Origin: Laetiporus sulphureus 93-53
Taxonomy: Eukaryota > Basidiomycota > Agaricomycetes > Polyporales > Laetiporaceae
DNA length: 64,000 nt
NCBI RefSeq assembly: GCF_001632365.1
Contig: NW_024468551.1
Span: forward strand, 188,602 to 252,601
Direction: 5' to 3'
Part shown: positions 1-11,484 of the stretch, piece after piece
How the letters are laid out: every line of letters starts with the position of its first letter
How positions within the stretch are numbered: the stretch's first letter is position 1
The notes under the pieces: model-generated
Database searches by the model: none
What the model saw: only the letters and a program-made list of their open reading frames with translations
What the model was told of the DNA's origin: nothing
Translations under genes and position numbers: made by a program

Positions 1-1837
1 GCATGCATTATTCCCGATCATCATGATCCGTTATTGATGATGCGCGATGTTTCAGAGCCAAGGCCTACCAGCCGAATATCGTCCTCATGAACTACGGCGA
101 TGCTTGGCGTGAACAGCGGAAGTGGTACCAGGCGACTCTTTCGACCAGGGCTGCATTAAACAGCTTCCAGCCAGTTCAGCGGCGAGAGATGGCGCGATTC
201 CTCTCGGAATTGCTTCGAACGCCGAAGGACTTCGCGTTGCACATCAAGAGGTCAGCTCGATCTTTGCGGAGGGCCGAAGATATTCACGTTGGAGGAGCAG
301 ATATACTGCCGGCATCTTGTTTGAGGTCAGCTACGGACATACCGTAACGTCCAATGACGACGATTTCGTGGTCAAGGCAGACGAAGTCATGACAGAACTC
401 GCTGAATCTGGTGGAGCCGGCTCGACTTTGGTCGATTTTGCTCCCATATGTAGGCGTTGTCTCATGTTTCTGATATCTTCCCGTCCCCCGTAAGTGGGCT
501 GACCATCCTCCCTTCCAAATATATCAACAGTGCAATATATCCCAGCTTGGATGCCAGGCGCAGGATTCAAACGCAAAGCTTTGGAGCTCAGGCGGTCGAC
601 ATTTGAGTCCATGAACGTCCCGTTCATGAGAGTCAAAGACGAGATGGTACAGCACTTTTGTTACCTGTGTCACAATTTCTGAACAGACCTAGGCATGTGG
701 TTCCGCGAAACCATCGTATGTGAGTAAGCTGCTCGAGGAAATATCCAACAGTCCTACCCGTGCCGAGGACGAGATTGGTATTAGGGCAGGCGCAGCCGTT
801 ATGTATCAAGGTAAGAGCGATGAAAGACATGCGGATCAATTTCTGAGTACACTCTCGCCATCAGCTGGTAACGATACCGTTCGTATTGCTCTCTTACAAT
901 TGTGTCGAGGCTCACAGAACAATGTCAGACCGCTACCACGATCACGTCGTTTTTCTTAGCCATGACTTTATTCCCCGATGTCTACCGGAAGGCTCAGGAG
1001 GAAATGGACACAATCATCGGTCGTTCACAGCTCCCAACTCATAGTGACAGACCGTCGCTGCCCTACCTAGAGTGTGTATTGAAAGAGACGTTCCGGTACG
1101 CCCCTGCTAGTCTCCGCGTTAATGCTCACTATCCATCTTCGTCGTTTTAGCTGGGCAGCTCCCGCTCCTCTTGGTACATAGCATCCAAGGCGGAGCAGAG
1201 TGCGTAACTGACCCACTATCCAGGGCTGCCTCATCAAGTCTCTGCTGACGATGAATATCGCGGATATTACATCCCTGGGGGATCTATGATCATAGCGAAC
1301 ATTTGGTAGGCTCTTTCTTCATGCTCATAGTGAGGTACTTCTTATTTATCCGCTAGGGCTATGACGCGAGACCCGGGGATGTTTCCTTCGCCAGAGGTCT
1401 TCGACCCAGAACGCTTTCGCGAGACTGCCGAGAATAAGGAAGGCGCGCTCGATCCTTACACATTTATCTTTGGGTTTGGACGGAGGTAGAACATCGCTCC
1501 ACCTGTGTGCAGTATGTATTGGTGCTCACATCGACTACAGGATCTGCCCTGGTCGTATGCTCGCCGACTCGAGCATCTGGCTAATTGCAGCGAATCTAGT
1601 AGCGACGATGGACATCGGAAGGGAACGCAACGAGGCTGGACAGGAAATCATCCCTGTCCCAGAGTACATATATGGGAGCATAAGGTGAGAGTTTGGCCTA
1701 GTCATGACTGACATCCGGGCACGAGAAAGCTGACTGTTCAAACGCGTAGGCACCCGAAGCCGTTCCTCTGTAGTATCAAACCTCGACACAGCAAGGTACC
1801 TCAGCTGATCTCCCAAGTCCACAGTGATAACAAGTAA
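1..1837 (+). CDS. Cytochrome P450 monooxygenase, 5' end cut by window (P450-1)
   Basis: Haem-thiolate monooxygenase, class II, of the O-methylsterigmatocystin-oxidoreductase-like type common in Agaricomycetes; the substrate is unknown. The window opens in an intron, and the first visible exon starts near 54. Conserved pieces in order: the C-helix WREQRKW region (about 105-125); [19 protein letters not shown]; an I-helix AGNDT on a 14-nt exon (865-878); the K-helix [12 protein letters not shown] on a 23-nt exon (1151-1173); DPERF; FGFGRR, an intron, then ICPGR with the haem cysteine; and a final exon beginning HPKPF, ending at TAA 1835-1837. All exons join in frame with GT..AG introns, so it looks functional. 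The anchor and first exons are outside the window. Its 3' end is duplicated in inverted orientation near 13.6-14.0 kb. Confidence 0.9.
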
Positions 1838-2592
1838 GCAATCGAGAGCCGAATTGAAGGGCTTGCAGGTGCTTGTTAAAAGGTTATTAGTTTGAATGGT
1901 ACGAATATCTTTCGCGATCAGGCGCGCCCGCCGGGCGCCAGCTTTCGAAGGCCTTATGATTTCAACTACCGCTCCTAGAGGTCTTAGGAAAACTGTTATC
2001 TGATGCCATTTGCCTCACTCATCATATCTTTTGCACGTCGACATGATGTTTTACGGCGCAGCGCTCAGTGGAAATAGCGGACGGGTTTCCTACAGGATTC
2101 CTCGCCTTCCGTTTATAAAGTTGACTCAAACGGGGCAGACTTGGAGTTCATCTAAGCCCCCAGATATGTGAGCATGATGTGGCATCTGACGTTTTCCGGA
2201 CCATAATGTAAGGAGTTGGCCAGATGCCTAAGCAGGTATTGCCGATATTCATTCTGCAGTGTCGACGCATGGTACAGAAACGTCTCGTGGCGGAATCAAG
2301 CGAGCGGGAAATGCAGTGAAACTATCAATCGGTCAAGAGGAGACACGTAACTGGCATGCCATCAGGCATATGCGACGTTGAACTTCCTATGCACTGATAC
2401 AGCTGTGCTTTTTTCCGTTCTGTTGGACACGCTACACGCGTCAGCGTAGTCTGAACATTCTTCGGTCAAAGCAGCTTTCTGAAAGGACTACCACGATCAC
2501 ATCGGACAAAGACTTCGACCGACAGAACCGCACACGTCGAGCAATTCAATTCACAGCTAGGGAGCCATTCCTGCCAGAAGCAGCTCTCTGAA
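1838..2592. other. Intergenic, convergent 3' ends
   Basis: Lies between the P450-1 stop and the F-box stop. No gene seen. It has short blocks similar to 13075-13730 in inverse orientation, as part of the inverted duplication. Confidence 0.6.
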
Positions 2593-4633
2593 TCAAGGAA
2601 GCGCCCTGCGATATCGTTTAGCAACTTCACGGTACGGGTACGTGACGCGCACCTTCAAGTCCCTGAGTGGCCGAAGCAATCCCCGCCCCTCCCGTATCCT
2701 CTGATGTTCTCTCACCAGCTGGAAATCCGACAGGAACGTCAAGACTGCCATCCAGTCGTTTTTCATCTCGTGGCTCGCGTCTTGCTGAGCACTGTCGACC
2801 GGAGGGGCTGTCTCTTGCGGCTCACTGCCGGCTGGAGCGGCTGCCTCTTGCTGAGCACTATCGATCGGAGCGGCTGTCTCTGTCTGCTCACTTCCAGCTG
2901 GAGCAGCTGCCTCTTGCTGTGTGCTGCCGGTTGGAGCAGCTGTCTCTTGCGGTGCGCTGCCAGCTGGAGCAGCGGCCTCTTGTTGGGCACTATCGACCGG
3001 AGGCGCTGTCTCTGTCTGCTCACTTCCAGCCGGAGCAGCTGTCTCTTGCTGAGGACTGTCGACCGGAGGGGCTGCCTCTTGTTGTTCACTGCTGGCTGGA
3101 ACGGCTGCCTCTTGCTGCTCACTGTCCTCCGGGCCTCCCACTTCCTGCTGCTCGCCATCTCCCGCATTCAAGTTCGGGAAGATGCGATCCAGGAACAGCG
3201 CTACGTTACGGGGGTCCGCGATCGGGGTGTCTGAAGGCTCGAACGATATCGTTCGCAATCCATGCGACAAGATAGGATACGACTGGCGGAGTGGACGTCG
3301 ATCCATCGAGAACGAGGGCACGTGGATGGACTCCAGTCGCGAGCAGAAGAGGGCGAAGTGGAGGAGGGACGTGATGTGGGGTTTGTTTGGCCCGACGTCG
3401 TACACGAGCCTTAGAGTCGAGATGTACGGCCATGCTTCCGCTGATTCCCGCATGTCTCCGTCGGTGACTGAGAATGACCAGCCCTCCAGGTTGAGGTCGA
3501 CCGAGTGTAATTGTCGCATCCGGAACAGGGGCTTGATGAGCAAGTTGAACGCCCCTTCATCAGCGTTTCCTGGTCTGCTGGTCTGAATTACGGTGAGGGA
3601 GGATAATGATTGTGCGCAGCTGGTTGCGAGAGACATGAAGCATAATCGGAACCCCTCTGTTTCCTGCGCGCTCATGCGCGCTTCCAAGGTTTCGATTCCC
3701 GGAAGTGACACGGAAGTGAAGAAGTTGGTGAGCGAAGAAGCGTCGCCGCTCATGCGCAGGGTCTTCACCGCCGCAAGCTGTACAGCCGCTACCGAGCCGC
3801 GCATCTCGAGGTTCCAGAGACAGAGCTCTGTGAGACAGGTGAGGGAAGCGAGCATTCCCAGCACGTCCGGGTCAAGTTCATCCTTGAGCGAGAGCTCGAC
3901 CGCATTCAAACTCTCGCAGACGGAGAACGGGAGCACGGAGGAGGAATGATCGAGTCCCTCGATCCAGAGCTTCTCCAAAGACGCCGCTCTAGCAGAGACT
4001 CTCTCAAACAGAAACTTCATCGCGAAATCTGTTCCGTCGCATTGCGCGCCTCTGGGGTGGCCTTGTCCGGCATAGATGAAGTGTAGACTTCGCGTGGTCG
4101 ACGATACGAACTTCTCTAGACTTGTGTCAAGAGACGAGTGCTGTGTCCAGACGAGATCCTGAAGGAAAGGTAGAAGAGGTGCGCCGTCGTTTCGTTGGCT
4201 GATGTGTGCCAACACGGAAGGATGTATCGTCCATGACCGAGACGAGATCTCGGCCGATTTAATGTACTGAGCATAAAGCTTGAATCTGTCCCACTCCTTT
4301 GCGGAGATGGGACCACGTAGACACTGTCATTGAGCATGAATCGACTCCACTCGAATTGCTCATACACAAGCGACTCACATACGTCTGCGCCGCTCCTTGG
4401 TCCGCATCGGCCGCGATCGGACACAACAGCGCGAACAATTTGAAAAGAGGAAGGACGTCACGCATCTCCCTCCACAGCAATTCCACGGCAAGGAAGAAAA
4501 ACGTCCGGCTGACTTGTGTGAGCCGAGCCAGATCAGCTACCCGTTGAGCGTCATCGGACGATTCGTCCGTCAAGATCGATACGAGGATGCGTTCCAGGAT
4601 GCCCTCTGATTGCAATGGCTTGTCTTCGCTCAT
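2593..4633 (-). CDS. F-box protein with coding minisatellite near C-terminus
   Basis: Two-exon gene. Exon 1 (from ATG at 4633) encodes an F-box-like N-terminus: SEGILERILVSI, then LARLTQVSRTFFFLAVELLW. A GTGAGT intron ends in CAG, and exon 2 resumes at CLRGPISAKEW, a boundary supported by the paralogue at 11485 (CFCRPISPQEW). The rest is LRR-like, typical of large basidiomycete F-box families that act as SCF ubiquitin-ligase substrate receptors; the target is unknown. About 10 tandem 11-residue repeats (consensus PAGSxQQEAAA / PVDSAQQEAAA) are inserted between LFLDRIFPN and the terminal WMAVLTFLSDFQLV. The paralogue lacks them. The open frame runs to 2593, with about 27 more C-terminal residues than the paralogue. 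Probably functional, about 620 residues. Confidence 0.85.
2794..3123 (-). repeat. 33-bp coding minisatellite, about 10 units
   Basis: Ten consecutive 33-bp units (11 codons) with unit starts such as GTCGACCGGAGG and GCCAGCTGGAGC on the plus strand, flanked by partial units. Several frames on both strands are free of stops here, producing long shadow ORFs. Confidence 0.9.
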
Positions 4634-5100
4634 CGTGGACGAGGAGCGCCCCTACGCGACTTCAGGTAAGCAACGATGGTGCGCTCTTGAGGGCGTTGTA
4701 GAGGTCGTAACGAAGTGAAGGATGGCCATGATAGCGCAGACAGTTCCAACGAGCTATGCTGTGTGGACAGTCAGGCATGGAAGCGGCGTGGAGTGATCTG
4801 AACTTTACTTGAAGTCGGAAGCAGCCCTGATATCGAGAGCTTTCCCACAAGTCATCGGTCGCAGCGCCCATTTCATTGCATGACAGGCATCCTGGAAACA
4901 TTTGTCCAAAGCCCCATGCTTACGTTACTATTCAATCAAAGACCTTAGACTGGGAGCTCATGCGGTCCAACAGTGGGAATTACACTCTGTCGATATGGGC
5001 ACTGGTAGTGAGGGCTTTGAGGAAGCACTTCGCCGACGTCTTTTCACAAACAGTCATTTCTTCTCTGTTAAGGTCCAAAGCGTCGAACAGATCGCACCTT
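4634..5100. other. Intergenic, upstream of F-box gene
   Basis: Contains the promoter side of the minus-strand F-box gene. Nothing else recognised. Confidence 0.5.
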
Positions 5101-5219
5101 CACATCAGGAGTTTTGTCATTTAATCCGGGATTAAAGTACTATTGTAGCAAATCTCATTGGTCAATTCAAATTTTGTCTGTACTTTTGTCCCGGATTAAA
5201 TGACAAAACTCCCGATGTG
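5101..5219. mobile_element. 119-bp MITE with ~40-bp terminal inverted repeats
   Basis: The left terminus (CACATCAGGAGTTTTGTCAT..., 5101-5140) is the reverse complement of the right terminus (5180-5219) with about 3 mismatches in 40 positions. The element is flanked by CTT on both sides (5098-5100 and 5220-5222), consistent with a 3-bp target-site duplication. It has no coding capacity, so it is a non-autonomous DNA transposon. The superfamily is uncertain: 3-bp TSDs fit PIF/Harbinger or CACTA-like elements. Confidence 0.8.
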
Positions 5220-5639
5220 CTTGTTTTTCCAGGTGAGCGTTGGAACTGTCGCGCCGCCAGCTAACACGCATCCCACTAGCACCTGCACCCGCACAGCTCC
5301 ATGCACAAAAAGCAGGGAGAGAACATGAGAAGCGATCGCACATACGTTCAGCGGCATGCGATCATCACGCGAGCATACAATGGAAGCAGATAAGAAGACG
5401 CGCCCCTTCAACGGCCTCAACATTCCAATAAGTATATATACAGAGACGGTACATACTCAGCAGCACTAGTCTGACACCGACAGCGTGCGAACGCGACCAT
5501 GTGGCGCAATGAGCGCTAGGTCCGATGAATATTGATATTGTCAACTTGACAGGCGCTAGCGGTAGGTACAGAAGATGCTTATCCAATTACGAGAGCTTGC
5601 TTGACGGCTTGCCTGAACAGCATGCATCTTCTTCTCAGC
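5220..5639. other. Intergenic, no gene recognised
   Basis: Only short random open frames. No recognisable domain or RNA. Confidence 0.5.
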
Positions 5640-6540
5640 TGTTTACGTTCCCGCCGGAGAAGCTGTATGAAATGCATCTTCATTATACCTGTGATACCAG
5701 ACGCGCGTTCCCGCCGGACGTCGTATGAAATGCGATTTCATTACGCCTGTGGGACCAAACGCACGGCTCCGTGGCGTGGTGTGTATCGCGTCTTGAGCAT
5801 GCATTCATCAGAGCGCACAGGAATCCGTTCTGACGATATAGACACTGGAACACCCTCCAGTAGCCGTCTCGCCATTTCCACCATCGCCGTCCGAGAACGA
5901 GCTCCATCAGGGTATGCGTCGCGAGTGCGCGTGTAACAAAGGAGAAGCGTACGAGTGACCCGCGTGCAGGAGCCGCTCCGTGTGAGAATGCTCGTGGTGA
6001 CAAGGACACGATGGAGATACTGATAACCACACAAGATGAGGCTGGGGCAGCGTAAGAGCGAAGACTACGAGCAGGACAGGCGGAGCTTGAGTCTGAAGCT
6101 GAAGGCTGGCAAGATGGTTTTGAAACTTGTTCAGAGACGTGTGCATGACGTGGGAGCGGCATTGGCGTCCGCTTCCTTTCAGCTGTTGAAGTACGTTCCT
6201 GCCGGAGAAGTCGTATGAAATGCGAGTTCATCATGCCTGTCGTACCACGCGCGGCTCCGTGGCGTGGTATCGCGTCTTGAGCACACAAAAGTACAATCAC
6301 CGAGCGCACGCCCGTCGACCGTTCGGACGATATGGATACTGAAAACCCTCTCAAGCAGCCATCTCGCCATAGCCACCATCGTCCGTCCGAGAACGAGCTC
6401 CAACAGGCCATTACATCGCGACCACACGACGAAGAAGCGCACGACCAACCCACATGCAGGAGCCGCTCCGCGTGAGAACGCCCATGGTGACGAGGACACC
6501 ATGTAGAGAAATAACCACGCAAGATGAGGCTGGGGCACGC
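5640..6540. repeat. Diverged tandem duplication, ~350-bp units
   Basis: The segment 5640-6050 recurs at about 6185-6540. Shared blocks include GTTCC(C/T)GCCGGAGAAG, GTATGAAATGCGA, ACGGCTCCGTGGCGTGGT, TATCGCGTCTTGAGCA, GCAGGAGCCGCTCCG and AAGATGAGGCTGGGGCA. Indels break frame between the copies, so the long minus-strand open frames across it are unlikely to be genes. Confidence 0.7.
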
Positions 6541-6629
6541 GGCGAGCGGTCGAGCCCCAGCTTGACGTGAGGCCGCGCAGGGCGTGACGATGCGATGGCT
6601 GTGCAGACTCACAAGGACCATCATCCACA

Positions 6630-7190
6630 CTGAGCGCTGGTGTACAAGGCGCAGTCGCGGAACGGCTCGCGTTTATCGGTCCTTGGAGCTTGACGGCTGA
6701 GCGGCTGAGGATGGTAGGCGTTGGCAAGCTACGGCACTTGGAGGATCTATGGACGTTCAGGTGTGCGGTCCCGTAGCTTGCTGTCACCAGGCAGGTAGGC
6801 ATGAAAGAGAGCGTGGCAGGGCATCGTTATTATTCTGGCTGGGATATCTCCCGATACAAGCAGTGCTGGTCAGCGTGCGTGTCGATCACTGGTCGAGTTA
6901 CCACTGAGCGCTGGGGTGCAAGCGCAGTTGTTCGCGTCGCGAGAACGTCTCGCGCTTGTCGGTCTTTGGGACGGCTGAGCGGCTGAAGATGGCAGGTGTT
7001 GGGAAGCTGCAGCACTTCGGGGACTGACGAGTGTCCAGAAAGCATCCATTGAAGTGCGGTCGCGTAGCCTGCTGCCACCAGGCGGTCAGACACGAACGAG
7101 AGCGTGGCAGGTCAACGTTATTATTGTGGCTCGGAGGCTTCCCGGTGCAACCAGTGCTGGTGAGCGTGCGTGTCGATCGATGTTCGAATT
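6630..7190. repeat. Diverged tandem duplication, ~270-290-bp units
   Basis: Blocks at 6632 (ACTGAGCGCTGG), 6700 (GACGGCTGAGCGGCTGA) and 6770 (TAGCTTGCTGTCACCAGGCA) recur at about 6902, 6972 and 7065, and GAGAGCGTGGCAGG recurs at about 6809 and 7098. No coding sense seen. Confidence 0.65.
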
Positions 7191-8739
7191 GCGATCGATG
7201 ATGCTGCGCAAGGTGGTACTAGCAGTCGTATGTAGCCAGGCAGGGATACCACTTTATGTGCGTAGGACAGACATCGATCTGATCGACTGGGAATGTGATG
7301 TACAGTCCAGAGCGAGTCGCGAGTGAAGCAGAAGCAAAGGTAGAGACGCACCGGCGAAATCGGCCGCCGGTGACCATCGTGGCAGCTGGCACGACCACGC
7401 AGAATTGGCGCAGCACAAGTACACACACAAAGCGGGAGATAGCGATCTGCGCGTGTGCGTGCGGGGTGGGAACGCGCGTCTGTGGCGCTGCCGGCGGCAA
7501 GCAGTTCCGTTCATCAGGTTCGTGTAGGACACGCGGGGGTAGCAGCGATGCAACTTCCGTGCGCGAGGCTGATCGACTTGGCGGTGGCCCCGTGTGGTTT
7601 GGTGGCTTGTTTGCGTGGCGCGAAGAGCTGGGATTTGCTTGACGCACGAGGGTATCAGTCACATTCCGGTTCGCGTTTCAAGCTGTTCGCATGTCAGAAA
7701 GGGATATGCGTGTTGCGTTGGGGTGTTGGAGCGGGAGATAGGAATGTTGTAAGCTGGATTGACTGAGGCTGCGGCAAGGAGGGCGGAGACGATCCCGAGG
7801 CGGCCGCGTTGCAGCCGTGCAACAGCTGCGGCTCGGAGAGGCTGAATCTCCGGAAGAGAACTATTGCGAAGGGTAATATGAAGTGGTGAGCAGAGCAGGG
7901 GGCAGAGCAAAGAGACGAGAGTGTGAGAAGAGGACCGCAGGAGCTAGCTGCAAGTGGAAGGACGGGAGCCACGCCCGAACTAGCGCGCGCGTGTAACTCG
8001 AAGTACGGTGCAGAGGCGGAGAGAGGCAAAGTCATGAGAGGTAGCGGGTAGGGGGAATAAGCGGAGATGGTTAGACCGGGTTGGCAGGCTGTGCAATGAA
8101 AGAGAGCCTGGCTCACAGATGAGGCGGTGACTCCCATCGATCTGACATCACCGCCCGACCTACCGCCACCGCCCGCGCTCCCGCCCTCGCCAGCACACCG
8201 ACCACCAACGACGAACGTCCGAAAGAAACACATGCACGGCGTGGGCGGTGCTCCCGGCCGGCGGTTGCTGAGGGCGCGCCGACACCAGCGTCGGAGCCGG
8301 CGCTCGTCCGAGGCCGCGGTGTGAAATGAGGCGCAGCGCCACCCAGGCCGATGATGCCGCTGACTAATTAGGCGGCCCCGTTCCGGGCTGTTCCATTTTG
8401 GTTCGATAGCATCGATAGCATTCAGGCTGCAGCTGCAGCCTCGCCTGCCCCGTCTCTCCCTTGCCTCTCGTCTCTCCTTCTCTGCTCTGTTAAAGTGCCC
8501 CCTCCTCCACCCGCTGTCCTTTCCCTGTGCTTGTCTCTGCGGACGACGACGACGACCACCGCCTACGCTACCACTGCCGACGCCTGAGAACAAGCGCACC
8601 CTCCAAGCACCGCATACACCGCCGAGCTCACTGCCTCGCGCCGCGCACACTGGGTCGCACAGCCGCGTCGCCTACCCCGCCTAGCATACCAGGGGCACCT
8701 TCCTCCTCGCCACCCGCAGCCCCCTACCCCACTCCACCC
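7191..8739. other. Intergenic; promoter and 5' leader side of the Rho2-type gene
   Basis: GC-rich, with long open frames on the minus strand (7694-8650) that have low-complexity Arg/Ser/Gly composition and no domain; I consider these spurious. The last ~300 bp (8440-8739) are pyrimidine-rich on the plus strand, typical of the core promoter and 5' UTR of a highly expressed fungal gene. Confidence 0.5.
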
Positions 8740-10488
8740 ATGTCCTCACAAAACGCCGTACGTAGCCGCTGGCCACCTCCGTCTCCAGCCTGCGCATTGC
8801 TCACGCAGTCCCGCGCCGCAGATCCGGAGAAAGCTCGTCATCGTCGGTGATGGTGCGCCCGCTCTGCCTTCTCTGACTCGTCCACACGCAGCTGACGGTT
8901 GCCTAATTTGTCCTCTCTCCTCGAATGGCTGTGCCGCGTTTGTGCCACTCGTTCTTCCAGGCGCCTGCGGCAAGACGTCGCTCCTATGCTCCTTTGCCCT
9001 CGGCGAGTTTCCCAAGGAATACGTGCGTATCGCCCTTTCCTTGCCTCTGGCATTCTCGCCCCTTCGTTTCCCGTCCTCTCCCCTTCCGCAGCCCTGTGTT
9101 CTATTTTCGTCCACCGACCCTTTCGTCACCCTTCTGTCCTTGCTCCATGTTCCTGGATGTGCGGGAGCGGTATGACATCTATACTGACGTGCGCCTTCTG
9201 TCCTTTGCCGCATGCAGCAACCAAGTGAGTAGGCCACGTTCCTTGCATCCGGACACCGCTGATAACATCCGCATCTCATCAACGCATCGTCTTCAATAAT
9301 TCCGCACGGCCCTGTAGCGATCTTCGAGAACTATGTCGCGGAGATCAGACTAGATGGAAAACCCGTACAGCTCGCATTATGGGATACCGCGTACGTGCTC
9401 CATGCCCATCTCACACTAGTTGCCTTAGGCTGACACTGCCCGTCACGGCACGCAGCGGCCAAGAAGAATACGAGGTACGCTTTGAGGATCCTTGCCAGCT
9501 GCGAGCCCGGGCTCATTAGACGTCTTTCTTCCCTTCCTCCGACTGTTCGCTCCGCACGCACGTTCGTTCCTTGTGTTCTTCGCTCGTACCTGAAAATGGC
9601 CGAATCTGCTATCTCCGCCGTCGCTTGCCCTGTTCGCCTGCTGGCTTGCGCTTGCGCTTAATTCAATAAATGATCTTACCTCGCTTGACCGGCAAACCGT
9701 CGCCGTGGGCAATTGCGTCACTCGTCGTCATGCTTGTGTTTGGCTTGTTTTCGCTTCGCTTGATGCGCGGTCTTCTGGCGTCGGTCTGGCGGTCCGTGCG
9801 TTCTTCATCTTCGTGCTCCGCCGCGCTTGTCTTGTGCTTGTGCCTCGACCTGTGATTCGTGCCTTGCAACCCTCCTTGCGACTGTGCTCGCTGGCACCTT
9901 CCTTGCGTGATGTGCTTGGTTGGGTGGATAGCGTTTACGGCCAATGTCCTACTCCAAGTCGCATGTCATCCTGATCGCGTTCGCGATTGATACGCCGGAC
10001 TCGTTGGAAAATGTCACTGTAAAGGTGCGTGTCCTATTACACTGTGGTGCGACGGCAGTGCTGAGCGGGTCGCACGTATGAGTAGTGGATAGAGGAAGTA
10101 CGTTCGATCTGTGGGCCTACGATCCCGGTTCTTCTCGTCGGCTGCAAATCAGATCTGCGACCACCAGAAGGTACATCCACCTCTCATCCTCTGCAAAAAC
10201 CTCGCTCAATTGTTGACTGGATGTGAATGCCCAGGCTCACCGTCCGCGCAACAATTCGTGACGCGCGCGGAGGCGGAGCGCGTGGCGCAGCTGATCGGGG
10301 CGCGTGCGTACAAGGAGTGCAGCGCGCTGAAGATTGAGGGGGTGGATGATGTGTTTGAGGCGGCGACGCGGGCGAGCATGCTCATGCGGGAGGGGGTGCC
10401 GGCGCATGTGCCGAGTGCGGGGCATGAGCGGCGGGGGAGCCGCGGTGCGAATAGTTGGGAGGGGAATAAGTGTTGTGTTATTTGTTGA
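8740..10488 (+). CDS. rho2: Rho2-type small GTPase, nine exons including 7-nt and 19-nt microexons
   Basis: Membrane-anchored Rho GTPase controlling cell-wall synthesis and polarity (family knowledge). Exons read from sequence: 8740-8757, 8822-8852, 8961-9022, 9218-9224 (7 nt), 9318-9390, 9456-9474 (19 nt), 9932-10024, 10086-10170, 10235-10488; total 642 nt, 213 residues. All junctions are GT..AG and in frame. Motifs: P-loop [11 protein letters not shown]; switch I/effector EYQPTIFENYV, which exists only if the 7-nt exon is spliced in; [28 protein letters not shown]; and a terminal CaaX box CVIC preceded by another Cys. The C-terminal part ([23 protein letters not shown]) is most like Rho2 rather than Rho1 or Rho3. 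Cys as the last CaaX residue suggests farnesylation, and the neighbouring Cys palmitoylation. Intact housekeeping gene, unlike its decayed neighbours. Confidence 0.93.
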
Positions 10489-11484
10489 GTGTGGTGGTGT
10501 GGTGTGGTGGGGAGGGGGGGTATGTGATATGATATGCTTAGGATTGGATTGGATGTGGTGCTTAGAGGCCGGGCTGGGTGGGTGAGGATGAGGATGAGGA
10601 TGGGACGGAGAGGGCCGCGATGCTCGTCGTCAGTGCCTTTTTGCTTCTCAAGCATAAGTATCATCCGTGCTGATGCGCAGTACAGGTCCCGCCGTCCGTC
10701 CGTCCATCCATTAGTGGAGGAGTGCGCCTGGCCCAGCCGGCCGTGTATGTATGCCGGCGCAGCTAGGTAGTTGTTGATCGTTGGTATTATTTTTCCGCAT
10801 CTGCATCTATGCTACGTACGCACGCCTTGTTCATTTATCGACTCGTTTTATCACACGTAACACGTAACACGTATGGACACCTGCTTGTCTGGTTCTGATA
10901 TGTTTATCGCTCGCTCGCTCGGAGTCGTTCGTTTGCTCGTTCGTGTCGTGGACGTTGTGCTGTGCTCGTGTTTGTTTGAATTTCACTGTCTCTTACTCTC
11001 AGTGTGGTTTGATTTGTGATGATGATGATGCCGATGATGCCGAGGAGGGTTGTCGTTGAACGTTGAGGCGGTGGTGTCGTTCGTTGAGGATTGTATGCGA
11101 TTTTGGTTGGTAAAGTGATGTTGTGTGTATTTGAAGGAAGAGGGCGCGACGTTACCGGTGACGCGTGACGGTGCGCATGGAAGTTGCGAGTCGATGATGG
11201 AAAGGGAAAAACTCCTCCGAGGCTGCAACGGCGTAGCATCAAGTTCAACGTTGCAATTTTGAAGCTCAAGCTCGAGCTCCAGAGCATCAATTATAAGAAT
11301 GGACGCATCGTTTCAGGATAATAACGATGTATAGGACGTTTGAACTGATGTCATACGCGTGATGTTACGCGTATGTTCGAAATTCGGACAAGCGCAAGTT
11401 GCGCAACTCTCGCGACACGTTGTCTCGAGTCCATCTCGTTCGTTAAGCTTCGTCAACTTCAGTATCGAGTCATAGGGTCCTCCA
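10489..11484. other. 3' flank of the Rho2-type gene and intergenic simple repeats
   Basis: G/T-rich 3' flank, GAGGATGAGGATGAGGATG microsatellite near 10580, and GATGATGATG repeats near 11020-11050. No gene recognised. A near-palindrome CATACGCGT-6-ACGCGTATG lies at 11352-11375, upstream of the following F-box gene. Confidence 0.55.

Larger units (their letters stand above)
1480..4633 (+). repeat. Left arm of large inverted duplication (P450 3' end + F-box gene)
   Basis: The P450-1 3' end, the following intergenic stretch and the minus-strand F-box gene recur as a mirror image at about 11485-14012. Matching blocks: 1480-1935 with 13600-14012; an intergenic block near 2001-2080 (GATGCCAT..GCCTCACTCA..GCGCTCAG) with 13520-13555; and the F-box coding region 2593-4633 with 11485-13074. 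The arms are diverged and differ by indels. Confidence 0.8.

Noticed and set aside
2667..3275. Long plus-strand open frames (about 200 and 176 codons) opposite the F-box gene
   Set aside because: Shadows of the 33-bp repeat, which lacks stops in several frames; Leu/Ser/Cys-rich translation, no start context and no conservation in the paralogue.
5683..6802. 315- and 207-codon minus-strand open frames
   Set aside because: They run across diverged tandem repeats, and the two copies do not conserve the same reading frame.
7694..8650. 318-codon minus-strand open frame upstream of the Rho2-type gene
   Set aside because: Low-complexity Arg/Gly/Ser composition in GC-rich promoter DNA, no domain, and overlap with the probable 5' UTR of the opposite-strand gene.
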